NCBI RefSeq assembly: GCF_048060115.1
Contig: NZ_JBHMIM010000029.1
Span: forward strand, 1-64,000
DNA: 64,000 bases
Direction of reading: 5' to 3'
Origin: Micromonospora_E sp048060115
GTDB lineage: Bacteria > Actinomycetota > Actinomycetes > Mycobacteriales > Micromonosporaceae
Shown: positions 1 to 8,148 of the stretch, piece after piece
How positions within the stretch are numbered: position 1 is the first letter of the stretch
How the letters are laid out: each line of letters starts with the position of its first letter
The notes under the pieces: model-generated
The model's input: only the letters and a program-made list of their open reading frames with translations
What the model was told of the DNA's origin: nothing
Databases searched by the model: none
Made by a program: the position numbers and the translations under genes

Positions 1-51
1 CCGCACCCGTCCTACGTCACCCTCCAATCAGGCCAGTTATACCGTAAACGC

Positions 52-189
52 TCAGGCCACAAACGCCATCAGACGACTACGCAAAGCCCCTGCGTCCTTG
101 GCGGTGAGGAACTGCACCGGCACCTCGGGCGCGTCGGCACGCAGGGCGCTGAACACCTTTCAGCCTCCGTAGCGAAGGGCCATCGTCAT
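52..189 (-). pseudogene. possible remnant of a response-regulator receiver domain
   Basis: Read on the minus strand, one frame gives MTMALRYGG, a stop, and then in the same frame KVFSALRADAPEVPVQFLTAKD followed shortly by a second stop. The first piece resembles the helix-1/strand-2 start of OmpR-type receivers, and the second resembles the loop and strand ending in a conserved LTAKD-like segment. The intervening part with the phospho-acceptor Asp is missing. This looks like a decayed, internally deleted receiver fragment. The match is short and judged by eye, so chance similarity is possible. Nothing else recognisable lies in 1-265. Confidence 0.25.
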
Positions 190-265
190 GGTCCGACCAT
201 CCGGCTACCGGCTGTGCCGGGACTTTCCGATGTCTGTGGATCAGCTGCGCGCCCCGGTTACAAGA

Positions 266-2326
266 TCACCGCGCGACGGCCGCACTCGACGACGAGCGCG
301 GCCGGCCGAAGGCATCGAGCGTGCCCCAGCGACCGGGGATGTCGAGCAGCTCGATCTGCCCGAGCCCGGGTGGGATGGCGGGATTCACCACCAGGCGGTC
401 ACCTCGCGGTTCCAGTCCCAGCAGGCTCCGCAGCAGCAACAGCGGCGCTCCGGCCGACCAGCCTTGCGGACTGTTGCCGGTCGGATACCAGACCGGATGC
501 AGCGTCGAACTCCGGTCGTACCCGGCGAAGGCCTCGGGCAGCCGGCCCTGGAAGTACGACGCCGTGTCCAGGATGGCCTGCGCGATCTGTCCGGCCTCGG
601 CGCGGAAGCCGTACCGGCGCATCCCGGCGGCAATGATCGAGTTGTCGTACGGCCAGACCGCGCCGACATGCACCCCGACCGGGTTGTACCGGGCCTCGCG
701 GGTACCCAGGGTCCGGATGCCCCAGCCGGAGAACATTTCCTCGCCCATCAGCCGGTCCACCACCGCGCCGGCCCGGTCCACGTCGATGATCCCGCTCCAC
801 ATCAGGTGTCCCTGGTTCGAGGCGAGCGCGTCGACCTGGCCGCCGTCCGCGTCGAGAGCCAGCGCGTAGTGCCCGCGCGCGGCGATCCAGAAGTCCCGGT
901 TGAACCGCTCCCGCAACTGGTCGGCCTGCTGGTCCAGCAGTTGCGCGTACGCCGGGTCGTTCCAGAACTCGCGGGCGAGTCGAGCACCGCGTCGCCGCGC
1001 GTCGTAGGCGTACCCCTGCACCTCGCAGACGGCGACCGGGCCGCCCGGCAGCCGCCCGTCGGAGTAGCAGATGCCGACCCTGCTGTCCTTCCAGACCTGG
1101 TTGGCGGCTTCGAATCGGCTCGTCGGCGGCGGGTAGCGCAGATAACCGTCGCCGAGCAGGTCGGCGTACTGGTCGAGCCAGCCCAGGGCTGCGCGGGCCT
1201 CCTGTTCGAGTCGACGCACCATCGTGGCATCACCGGTCCATCGCTCGTATTCGTCGAGCAGGACGACGAACAGCGGGGTGGCATCGGCGGATCCGTAGTG
1301 CTGCGAGTGCGGGGTCTCCTCGAAGGCGGCTGTTTCGCCGTACCGGATCTGGTGCAGGATCTTGCCCGGCTGTTCGTCCCGATAGTCGTCGATCTTCGCC
1401 CCTTGCAGCAGGGCCAGCGCCTCCAGCGTGGTGGCGGCGAGTTCCGGCACGAACGGCAGCGTCTGCAGGGAGGTGACCAGCGCCTGGCGTCCGACCAGCG
1501 TCATGAACCAGGGCAATCCGGCGGACGGCATCTTGCGGCCCGTGGTGAGGTCCGGGTGGCGCAACGCCGCCAGATCGAGCATGCTGCGCCGGTACGTCTG
1601 CGCCAGCGGCGGGTGCTCGCAGTTGAGCGCCGGCAGTTCGGCAAGAAACTCGTTGAGATCCCGCTCGTTGCTCTGCTTCGCCGCGCGGATCTGATGACGG
1701 ACCTCGCCACGCAGGTCGGTGCCGCTCGGCGTCTCGACCGCGGTCTCCACCCGTAGCTCGGTAGTCCACGAGCCGTGCGCCGGTATCCGGATCCGGTAGC
1801 AGAGTCCGTCGAGGTCGATCTCGGCCGGCTCGCTGGTCTTGACGGCGGTGCCGCGTCGGAACTGTTCGCGTTGGTAGAGCAGGAACAGGTAGTCGTTCCC
1901 GGTGCTCCTAGTCAGTTCTCCTCTCTTGATCAGGTCAGGTAGGCCCAGTTCGTAGATGTCGGCGAAGTCGCTCGCCGCGTCGATCCGGACAGTGACGTCG
2001 ACCGGTTCGCCGCGATGGTTGAGCAGGGTGATCTGTTCGCCGATACTGAGACCGACGGTGCGGTGTCGGATGACCGTCATGGTCGAGCTGACGTAGTGCG
2101 TCGGCTGGCCGGGGACGAGAAAGTAACGGGTTTCGAAGTGGTGCAGGTCGTCTACGGACAGCGGACTGAGCCGTTGCCCGTCGATGGTGAGCACCCAGCG
2201 GGACAGGAACCGGGTGTCGAAGGAGAACAGGCCCACCAGGTCCGACGGGGAGGCGTCCATGTCGCCGGAACGGTCGCTGACGACGAAGCAGACTCCGTCC
2301 ATCACGCTGATCCGTGGTGGTCTCAC
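266..2326 (-). CDS. glycogen debranching enzyme-like (amylo-alpha-1,6-glucosidase family) protein
   Basis: The protein is 686 aa. Residues about 10-200 match the bacterial/archaeal glycogen-debranching N-terminal domain (start RPPRISVMDGVCFVVSDR, then GLFSFDTRFLSRW). About 290-670 is an (alpha/alpha)6 glycosidase-like region with GLPWFMTLVGRQA, DATPLFV, GYAYDARR and AVWPYDNSIIAAGMRRYG. No signal peptide is visible, so it is probably cytoplasmic and acts on alpha-glucans or related oligosaccharides; the substrate is not known. I chose the GTG at 2326 because it overlaps the upstream gene's TGA (GTGA), has GGGAGG eight bases upstream, and gives the family's usual N-terminus. A longer open frame upstream lies inside the SCP2 gene and is rejected. 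It is translationally coupled to that gene and probably controlled by the adjacent TetR protein. Confidence 0.88.
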   Translation of the reverse strand: MRPPRISVMDGVCFVVSDRSGDMDASPSDLVGLFSFDTRFLSRWVLTIDGQRLSPLSVDDLHHFETRYFLVPGQPTHYVSSTMTVIRHRTVGLSIGEQITLLNHRGEPVDVTVRIDAASDFADIYELGLPDLIKRGELTRSTGNDYLFLLYQREQFRRGTAVKTSEPAEIDLDGLCYRIRIPAHGSWTTELRVETAVETPSGTDLRGEVRHQIRAAKQSNERDLNEFLAELPALNCEHPPLAQTYRRSMLDLAALRHPDLTTGRKMPSAGLPWFMTLVGRQALVTSLQTLPFVPELAATTLEALALLQGAKIDDYRDEQPGKILHQIRYGETAAFEETPHSQHYGSADATPLFVVLLDEYERWTGDATMVRRLEQEARAALGWLDQYADLLGDGYLRYPPPTSRFEAANQVWKDSRVGICYSDGRLPGGPVAVCEVQGYAYDARRRGARLAREFWNDPAYAQLLDQQADQLRERFNRDFWIAARGHYALALDADGGQVDALASNQGHLMWSGIIDVDRAGAVVDRLMGEEMFSGWGIRTLGTREARYNPVGVHVGAVWPYDNSIIAAGMRRYGFRAEAGQIAQAILDTASYFQGRLPEAFAGYDRSSTLHPVWYPTGNSPQGWSAGAPLLLLRSLLGLEPRGDRLVVNPAIPPGLGQIELLDIPGRWGTLDAFGRPRSSSSAAVAR

Positions 2327-2748
2327 CGGCCGGCCCTCCCGACCGCGGCCTGCGCGGCGACACCCTGTTCGGTGACGGCACCGCCGGTGGCGGCCCGCTG
2401 CGGCCCGGTGTCTCCGCGTGGGCCGGGCAACAGCCGCTGGAACAGGACGAAGATTCGCAACTGGCCGCGGAACGACACCTCGTTGCGAAGCACGGCGGCG
2501 GCCGGATTCGCGCCGGCCACCAGATTGTCGAACGCCGCACCGTCGGCAGAGACGACGCACTCGGCGTCCCGTTCGTCATTGATTCGCGCTACCCGCAGCT
2601 GACTGTCGGCGAAACTGACGTACCAGTGGTCGACCCGGCGGCCGCGCCGCAGATCGAACCGGATCGTCCCGGTCAGGCCGACCGGTAACAGGTGGGTCCG
2701 CTGCTGCACGGTGCCGGAGAAGAAGTCGGCCGTGGGATCCACGCTCAT
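2323..2748 (-). CDS. SCP2 sterol-binding-domain protein
   Basis: A small 141-aa protein that is almost entirely an SCP2-like fold: an N-terminal VQQRTHLLPVGLTGTIRFDL strand region, then WYVSFADSQLRVAR, DAECVVSADGAAFDNLVAG and the amphipathic segment around VLRNEVSFRGQLRIFVLFQRLLPG. SCP2 domains bind lipids or act as accessory domains. In actinobacteria such stand-alone copies often sit beside metabolic enzymes, and their ligand is usually unknown. The ATG at 2748 is preceded by GAGGAAGAGG and gives a normal-length domain. It overlaps the debranching-like gene by four bases, so the two are one transcript. The divergent TetR gene and two operators lie directly upstream. Confidence 0.85.
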   Translation of the reverse strand: MSVDPTADFFSGTVQQRTHLLPVGLTGTIRFDLRRGRRVDHWYVSFADSQLRVARINDERDAECVVSADGAAFDNLVAGANPAAAVLRNEVSFRGQLRIFVLFQRLLPGPRGDTGPQRAATGGAVTEQGVAAQAAVGRAGR

Positions 2749-2843
2749 CTGCCTCTTCCTCTGCCTAGCGCTCCGGGTGACTCGTCGACGGTGGCACCAG
2801 CCAGGGCGAGTCGGTATCGCCCGGAGATGACGAGCATCGGCAG

Positions 2844-2873
2844 TTGACCGTTCAGTCAAGTCTGGGCTAGATT
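2844..2873 (+). promoter_or_regulatory. TetR promoter with operator O1
   Basis: Positions 2844-2859 read TTGACCGTTCAGTCAA, an inverted repeat (TTGAC-N6-GTCAA). Its left half also serves as a -35 (TTGACC); 18 bases on lies TAGATT (2868-2873) as a -10. Binding here would block the TetR gene's own promoter and the divergent SCP2 gene. Confidence 0.7.
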
Positions 2874-2874
2874 C

Positions 2875-2890
2875 TTGACCGGACAGTCAA
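2875..2890. promoter_or_regulatory. operator O2 for the adjacent TetR regulator
   Basis: TTGACCGGACAGTCAA, the second copy of the TTGACC-N4-AGTCAA palindrome. It starts 31 bases after O1 (about three helical turns) and ends just before the GGAGG of the TetR gene. The helical phasing suggests cooperative binding by two dimers, which is inference. Confidence 0.7.
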
Positions 2891-2904
2891 GCAGCGGAGG
2901 AAAC

Positions 2905-3495
2905 ATGGCATCGGACACCCGGGAGCGCCTCGTCACGGTGGCCCGTGACCTGGTCCACGGTTCGTCGTACGCCGCCGTCAGCATCGAGGACGTCTGCGGC
3001 AAGGCGGGAGTGCACCGGGGCAGTCTCTACCACTTCTTCCCGTCCAAGGAGGCGCTCGGGCTGGCCGTGCTGGACGCCAACTGGGTATTGATGGAGGCAC
3101 TGCTGGCGGAGTCGTTCAATGACGACGTCGCTCCGCTGGGACGGATCGACCGGTTCGTGCACGCCTTCGGCGGACTGTTGGCGATGACCCGCGAGCGGAT
3201 GGGCAGTACTCCCGGCTGCCCGTTGGGCAACCTCGCGGCAGAGCTGGCCGGGCAGGGTGAGTCCGGGCGACGGCTGACCGGCATCCTCGACGCCTGGGCC
3301 CGATACTTCACCGCCGCGATCGACGAGGCGAGGATTCAGGGCGAACTGCCCCCGGACGTGGTGCCCGCCAGCGCCGCTCTCCGCCTGCTCGCGTACCTGC
3401 AGGGGGTGGCTCTGCTGGCCAAGGCGTACGACCGGCCCGAACTCGTGGCCCAGATGCGGTCCGGGGTGCGGATGCTGCTTGCCACGCCCACCTGA
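2905..3495 (+). CDS. TetR/AcrR family transcriptional regulator
   Basis: A 196-aa repressor-type regulator. Residues about 5-55 form the TetR helix-turn-helix, with SIEDVCGKAGVHRGSLYHFFPSKEALGLAVL as recognition region and signature. The C-terminal ligand domain contains GCPLGNLAAEL, characteristic of a common TetR_C subgroup. The ATG at 2905 follows AGCGGAGGAAAC; an earlier in-frame ATG at 2875 lies within the operator and has no ribosome site. The same 16-base palindrome occurs twice upstream of this gene and once upstream of the redoxin at 3616, so I infer autoregulation plus control of the SCP2/debranching pair and the redoxin. The inducer is unknown. Confidence 0.92.
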   Translation: MASDTRERLVTVARDLVHGSSYAAVSIEDVCGKAGVHRGSLYHFFPSKEALGLAVLDANWVLMEALLAESFNDDVAPLGRIDRFVHAFGGLLAMTRERMGSTPGCPLGNLAAELAGQGESGRRLTGILDAWARYFTAAIDEARIQGELPPDVVPASAALRLLAYLQGVALLAKAYDRPELVAQMRSGVRMLLATPT

Positions 3496-3572
3496 GCCGC
3501 CCGAGCCGCACAGACAATCGACCGTACCCGGCGACCGCGCCGACGCCGGGCGAGACCGGCGCACCCAGCGAC

Positions 3573-3588
3573 TTGACCAATCAGTCAA
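3573..3588. promoter_or_regulatory. third TetR operator copy, upstream of the redoxin
   Basis: TTGACCAATCAGTCAA, sharing TTGACC-N4-AGTCAA exactly with the sites at 2844 and 2875 and differing only in the central four bases. It ends 27 bases before the start of the redoxin gene. A third copy at this distance makes the chance explanation unlikely and links the redoxin to the TetR regulon. Confidence 0.7.
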
Positions 3589-3615
3589 CTATCATGGTCC
3601 AGGAGATGACCCCTC

Positions 3616-4455
3616 ATGGCACCCGCCGACCCATCCCCCGCCGGTACCGCGCCCGGTAGCGGCGAGGCGTACCGCTTCGAGCGGTTCCGACTCCCGCTGC
3701 TCCTCGACGATCTGCGGTTCGGTCCCACCGCACCGGCACCCGGCGACCGGTTGCCAGAGTTCGACCTGGCGACTCTCGACGGCGGTCGGTTCGCCAGCCG
3801 GGCGCTCGGCGCCAGACCGGTCCTAATGATCTTCGGATCCCGCACCTGCCCGGTCACCGAGAGCGCCGGGCCGGCACTGCGGCGACTGCACGCGGAGTTC
3901 GGGGAGAACATCCGCTTCATTCTGGTTAACACCCGGGAGGCCCACCCCGGCAACCGCTACCCCCAGCCCTCGACGTTCGACGTGAAGTGGGCACACGCCG
4001 AGGAGTTGCGTCGACACCACGGGTTTCCGTTCGAGGTCGCGGTCGACGATATCGACGGCACCGTGCACCGGATACTCTCACCCAAGCCGAACTCGGCATA
4101 CCTGATCGGGGCCGATTCTACGATCCGATACCGGGCGCACTGGGCCAACGACGAGAACGGACTGCGCGCGGCGCTGACCGCCGTCGCCGCCGGCGGACCA
4201 CCACCGACGCCGTACAGCCACCGGATGGTCGGCCCACTGCTGCGTGCGGTCGGGCACCTGCCCGGCATCGTGCGCTTCGCCGGCGGCAACGTCGAACGGG
4301 AGGTCTGGTTCGCCGCGCCACCGCTGGCGGTCCTCGGCCGGCTGTCCCGATTGTTCGGCTCGCTGCAGCCGGACCGGCGCGGCCCCGCCGCCCTGCTGAT
4401 GCTGGCCGGTGCCGCGCTGCTGACCGCGACCGTGGCGATCGCCCTGGCCGGCTGA
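3616..4455 (+). CDS. iodothyronine-deiodinase-like / thioredoxin-fold membrane-anchored protein
   Basis: A 279-aa protein. Residues about 30-190 are a thioredoxin-like redoxin domain: GDRLPEFDLATLDGGRF, then VLMIFGSRTCPVTESAGPAL, then FILVNTREAHPGNRY and PNSAYLIGADSTIRYRAHWAND. The GSxTCP plus REAHP pattern is that of the deiodinase-like family, with Cys where vertebrate enzymes have selenocysteine. The C-terminus ends in a hydrophobic helix (about 256-278), so it is probably a tail-anchored membrane protein. The substrate in bacteria is unknown; a thiol redox role is likely. AGGAG lies ten bases before the ATG. The TetR operator immediately upstream suggests co-regulation with the SCP2/debranching genes. 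Confidence 0.75.
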   Translation: MAPADPSPAGTAPGSGEAYRFERFRLPLLLDDLRFGPTAPAPGDRLPEFDLATLDGGRFASRALGARPVLMIFGSRTCPVTESAGPALRRLHAEFGENIRFILVNTREAHPGNRYPQPSTFDVKWAHAEELRRHHGFPFEVAVDDIDGTVHRILSPKPNSAYLIGADSTIRYRAHWANDENGLRAALTAVAAGGPPPTPYSHRMVGPLLRAVGHLPGIVRFAGGNVEREVWFAAPPLAVLGRLSRLFGSLQPDRRGPAALLMLAGAALLTATVAIALAG

Positions 4456-4462
4456 CCACCGA

Positions 4463-4479
4463 CGGGTCGTGCGGACCCG
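4463..4479. terminator. short hairpin between convergent genes
   Basis: CGGGTC, a five-base loop and GACCCG form a short GC-only stem between the stops of the redoxin and the convergent PucR gene. There is no T-tract, so terminator function is tentative. Confidence 0.3.
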
Positions 4480-4499
4480 CCTGAGCGTCGGCCACGCCA

Positions 4500-5672
4500 T
4501 CAGGGACGGCTGCGGGCGGCGAGCACCAACAGCAGCTCGAACCGACGATCCGGGTCGGTCAACTCGTCGCCGAGCAGTTCCCGTAGCCGCTTCATCCGGT
4601 AGCTGACGGTCTGCGGATGCACGAACAGCTCAGCTGAGACCGCCGTCCGCGCCCCCCAGTGCCGCAGCCAGCTGTGCAGGGTCCGCAGCAGCTCCTCCCG
4701 GCCCGCGGGACGCAGCGACTCGAACGGTGCCAACCGTCGGACGGTCAACACTGCCAGCGCGTCCGGCTGCCCCTGCACCGCCAGCGCGGTCAGGTGGTCG
4801 TCGGCGAACCTGACGTCAGCCGTCGGCGGCGCGGCGGTCGCGGTGAGTTCGGCCAGCCGTACCGCCTGCGGCACCTGCGGCCAGGGCAACGCCGGCCCGA
4901 CCGACGCGGCCCGACCGCCGAGCGTCGCGGCCAGGGCGGACCGGCTGGTGCGCGGCCCGGCGCGCAGCAACACGACGGCGTCGCGGCCCCGCTCGACCAC
5001 CAGCCCGTCGGCGCCGAACCGGAACCGCACGTCGCGGGCGTGGCCGAGCGCGAGGACCACCGGTACGACGGTGTCCAGCTCGGGCCAGCCGACCCGGGTC
5101 GCGGCGAGCGCCACCACCTCGGCCGGGGCACCGCCGGCGAGCAGCAGATCGGCGAGCTGACGACGCAACCGGTCGCCGTCGCCGGACTGTTCGCGGACCT
5201 GCTGGGCGAAGCCGTCGGTGCTGGCCGCCGCCAGTTCGTCGACGTACCCGCTGACCGCGTCGGCGCAGTCGACCAGCGTCTCGACGTCCAGCGGCCGGAG
5301 TTCGGCGAGTACCTCGCCGAGGTGACGTAGCAGCAACCGGGACGCGATCCGCAGGGCGGCGAGCAACGCCTCAGGGCCGCGCTGCTCGCGGGCCTCGGCC
5401 GCGCCGAGCGCCACGAAGACCTCCCGCACCCGGGGCGGCAGCGCCGGGTGCGGCGTACCGACCAGGTCGAGGAAGTGGTGCAGCGCCACCTCGACCGCCG
5501 TCCACGCGTCGGACCGGAACTTCTGCTCGGCGACCCCGGCGAAGGCCGGGGTCGCCTCAGTGACCGCGGTGGCGACCGCCCGGATCACCGCAGGCAGCCG
5601 TGGCCGCATGGCGGGGGCCAGCTCGGCGGGCAGCCGCTGCCAGGGAGTCGAGGTGACCGCGCCGGCATGCAC
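4500..5672 (-). CDS. PucR/CdaR-family transcriptional regulator
   Basis: A 390-aa regulator. The last about 60 residues are the PucR C-terminal helix-turn-helix (LLRTLHSWLRHWGARTAVSAELFVHPQTVSYRMKRLRELLG...). The middle is a GGDEF-like/CdaR sensing region and the N-terminus is helical. The start is GTG at 5672 with an AGGATG-like site just upstream. It is divergent from the aldolase/aminotransferase and kinase genes, the usual arrangement for a local activator or repressor of a catabolic operon. Two 15-base repeats in inverted orientation lie in the shared upstream region, one ending about ten bases from this start, consistent with autoregulation. The effector is unknown. Confidence 0.88.
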   Translation of the reverse strand: MHAGAVTSTPWQRLPAELAPAMRPRLPAVIRAVATAVTEATPAFAGVAEQKFRSDAWTAVEVALHHFLDLVGTPHPALPPRVREVFVALGAAEAREQRGPEALLAALRIASRLLLRHLGEVLAELRPLDVETLVDCADAVSGYVDELAAASTDGFAQQVREQSGDGDRLRRQLADLLLAGGAPAEVVALAATRVGWPELDTVVPVVLALGHARDVRFRFGADGLVVERGRDAVVLLRAGPRTSRSALAATLGGRAASVGPALPWPQVPQAVRLAELTATAAPPTADVRFADDHLTALAVQGQPDALAVLTVRRLAPFESLRPAGREELLRTLHSWLRHWGARTAVSAELFVHPQTVSYRMKRLRELLGDELTDPDRRFELLLVLAARSRP

Positions 5673-5682
5673 GCCATCATCC

Positions 5683-5697
5683 TGTCATCCGGTGATA
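5683..5697. promoter_or_regulatory. candidate PucR operator, copy 1
   Basis: TGTCATCCGGTGATA. Its reverse complement matches the element at 5759-5773 in 14 of 15 positions, and each copy is itself an imperfect palindrome (TRTCAYCSGRTGAYA). It lies just upstream of the PucR start codon. Confidence 0.5.
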
Positions 5698-5758
5698 ACC
5701 CTTCCCACACTCAGCCGTCGTTGGGTCGCCGGGCGCGGCAGCGAACGAAGTACAGAGC

Positions 5759-5773
5759 TATCACCGGGTGACA
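5759..5773. promoter_or_regulatory. candidate PucR operator, copy 2
   Basis: TATCACCGGGTGACA, the inverted partner of 5683-5697, 61 bases away on the side of the aldolase/aminotransferase gene. Two near-identical sites between a regulator and its divergent operon are a typical operator layout. Confidence 0.5.
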
Positions 5774-5878
5774 AACACAGCGGGCTATCTCGCTGCCGGC
5801 GCGACGGTGCCCGACAGGTCGATCCGGGCAAGGATGGGACCAGGCCGACGGACCGGCCGCCAGCCGGAGGAGACCGAG

Positions 5879-8143
5879 ATGCGACACCACACCTCCCGTC
5901 AGCACGTCGTGGACATGTGCCGCACGATGCTGGAGCGTGGGTATCTGAAGGCCACCGAGGGCAACGTTTCGGTCCGGGTGCCCGGGCACCGGCGCTACGC
6001 CGTCACCCCGAGCAACTACGACTACGACAAGATGCGGGTCGAGGACATCTGCCTGGTCGATTTCGACGGCGAGCACGTCCCGGACGGCACCGGCGGCGAC
6101 CTCGCCCCGTCGATCGAGGCCGGCATGCACGCGAACATCTACCGGCAACGCCCGGACGTCAACGCGGTCGTGCACACCCACCAGCCGTACGCCTCGGCCC
6201 TGGCGTTCCTGCGCAAGCCGATCCCGGCGCTCACCGACGAACAGGTCCGCTTCCTGGGACGGGAGGTGGCGATCGTCGACTACGCGCCATCGGGCACCGG
6301 CTGGCTCGCCGGCAACGTGCAGAAGAAGGTGGCCAGCGGCGACAACGCGTTCATCATCGCCAACCACGGCGTCGTCGCGCTCGGCACGGACCCGGACCGC
6401 GCGGTGTTCAACATGGCGCTGCTGGAGAAGGTCTCCATCGCCTATCTGTTGGCGCTGACCAGCGAAACTGGCAGGGTCTACACGATCCCGACGGCGATCC
6501 GGGAGATCGCCTTCGGCAAGCTGCGCGCCGACGAGAAGCGGATCGCCGCGCAGCTCACCGACGCGGTGCCGCCGGTACGGGTGCCCGCGGACGAAGCGTT
6601 GCCCAGCGCCGACGCGGTGGCGGCCCAGATCGCCGCCGCCGGCCCGCCAGTGCCGGCGACGACGACCGCGCCGACCCCCGGCGGCGAATCCACCGAGCTC
6701 GGCTACGCGATCGCCGAGTACCTCGACGTCGACGACACTATGCGCCGGCTCAAGGCACTCGTCGCCCAGCCGCTGCGCGGGCTGCGCCACGACGCGATGC
6801 TCGACGTGCTCGGCTACTTCGACACGAAGTGTCAGGCCAGCAAGGAGATCACCGACCGGGCCCGGCGGCGGATCCCTGGCGGTGTGCAGCACAATCTGGC
6901 GTTCAACTATCCGTTCCCGCTCGCGATCGACTCCGCCGAGGGCGCGTACCTGACCGACCGGGACGGCAACACCTACATCGACTTCCTACAGGCCGGCGGG
7001 CCGACGATCCTGGGCAGCAACTACGGCCCGGTCAACGAACAGGTCGCCGCGGTGATCTCGAAGTCCGGTCCGGTGACCGGGCTGTTCCACGAGTACGAGC
7101 TGAAGCTCGCCGAGATCATCCACCGGTACATGCCGCACATCGAGATGTACCGTTCGCTCGGCTCGGGTACCGAGGCGGTGATGGCCGCGGTGCGCGGTGC
7201 CCGCGCCTTCACCGGCAAGACCATGGTGATCAAGGTGGGCGGTGCCTACCACGGCTGGTCCGACACGATGGTGTACGGGCTACGGGTGCCCGGCACCTAC
7301 CGGATGAACGCCAAGGGCATCCCGTTCGGCGCGACCGCCAACACCCGCGAGGCGTTCCCACACGACCTGGGGCAACTGCGCCGCAAGCTGATCGAGAACC
7401 GGGTACGCGGCGGCACCGCGGCGGTGATCGTCGAACCACTCGGCCCCGAGTCCGGCACCCGCCCGGTGCCGCGCGACTTCAACGCCAAGGTCCGCACGTT
7501 GTGCGACGAGTTCGGCGCGCTGCTGGTCTTCGACGAGGTCGTGACCGGCTTCCGTACCGGACTCGGCGGTGCCGCCGGCTACTTCGGCGTCACCCCCGAC
7601 CTGACCGTGTTCGGCAAGGCGGTCGCCGGCGGTTACCCGATGGCCGGCGGGGTCGGCGGCCGGGCCGACGTGATGGCCGTCTTCGGCTCCGGACTGGACG
7701 GCCGCAGCGGCGCGCACATCCAGGTCGGCGGCACCCTGTCGGCGAACCCGCTGTCCTGCGCGGCCGGCTACTTCGCCATCGCGGAGATGGCCCGGACCAA
7801 CGCGCCGGTGATCGCCGGCCGGGCCGGCGACCGACTCACCCGGGGCCTGCAGCGGCTGATCGACCGGTACGGTCTGCCGTACGTGGCGTACAACCAGGGG
7901 TCGATCGTGCATCTGGAATGCAGTGGCGTCATGCTCCTGGACATGCGCAGCCCGATCAAGCTGCTCAAGGAGAACAAGGCCCGTAAACGGCTGATGGAGC
8001 AGATGGGGGCGGCGTACACGGCGCACGGTCTGATCACCCTGGCCGGCTCCCGGATGTACACGTCGCTGGCTGACACCGACGAGGTGATCGACCGCGCTCT
8101 GGAGCGCTTTGACCGGGTGTTCGCGCAGGTCGAAGGGGTCTGA
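5879..8143 (+). CDS. class II aldolase - class III aminotransferase fusion protein
   Basis: A 754-aa two-domain enzyme. Residues about 5-215 are a class II (zinc) aldolase/adducin domain: KATEGNVSVRV phosphate-loop equivalent, VHTHQPYASAL and IIANHGVVALG with the metal histidines. A linker rich in Ala/Pro follows (about 235-300). About 330-750 is a class III PLP aminotransferase of the glutamate-1-semialdehyde aminomutase type: GSGTEAVMAAVRGARAFTGK, YHGW, DEVVTGFR and the PLP lysine in FGKAVAGGYPMAGG. The fusion suggests an aldol cleavage or epimerisation coupled to transamination of a sugar or sugar-acid derivative. The ATG at 5879 follows GGAGGAG. Five bases separate it from the sugar kinase. 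The pathway is not identified. Confidence 0.88.
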   Translation: MRHHTSRQHVVDMCRTMLERGYLKATEGNVSVRVPGHRRYAVTPSNYDYDKMRVEDICLVDFDGEHVPDGTGGDLAPSIEAGMHANIYRQRPDVNAVVHTHQPYASALAFLRKPIPALTDEQVRFLGREVAIVDYAPSGTGWLAGNVQKKVASGDNAFIIANHGVVALGTDPDRAVFNMALLEKVSIAYLLALTSETGRVYTIPTAIREIAFGKLRADEKRIAAQLTDAVPPVRVPADEALPSADAVAAQIAAAGPPVPATTTAPTPGGESTELGYAIAEYLDVDDTMRRLKALVAQPLRGLRHDAMLDVLGYFDTKCQASKEITDRARRRIPGGVQHNLAFNYPFPLAIDSAEGAYLTDRDGNTYIDFLQAGGPTILGSNYGPVNEQVAAVISKSGPVTGLFHEYELKLAEIIHRYMPHIEMYRSLGSGTEAVMAAVRGARAFTGKTMVIKVGGAYHGWSDTMVYGLRVPGTYRMNAKGIPFGATANTREAFPHDLGQLRRKLIENRVRGGTAAVIVEPLGPESGTRPVPRDFNAKVRTLCDEFGALLVFDEVVTGFRTGLGGAAGYFGVTPDLTVFGKAVAGGYPMAGGVGGRADVMAVFGSGLDGRSGAHIQVGGTLSANPLSCAAGYFAIAEMARTNAPVIAGRAGDRLTRGLQRLIDRYGLPYVAYNQGSIVHLECSGVMLLDMRSPIKLLKENKARKRLMEQMGAAYTAHGLITLAGSRMYTSLADTDEVIDRALERFDRVFAQVEGV

Positions 8144-8148
8144 CCACA

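Noticed and set aside
188..1756. Long plus-strand open frame (522 codons) opposite the debranching-like gene
   Set aside because: Arg/Pro/Gly-rich translation without recognisable motifs, antisense to a protein with clear family signatures; open only because of high G+C.
5560..7986. 808-codon plus-strand frame overlapping the aldolase/aminotransferase gene
   Set aside because: Translation is Arg-rich low complexity in a shifted frame; the overlapping frame has the catalytic motifs and a good ribosome site.
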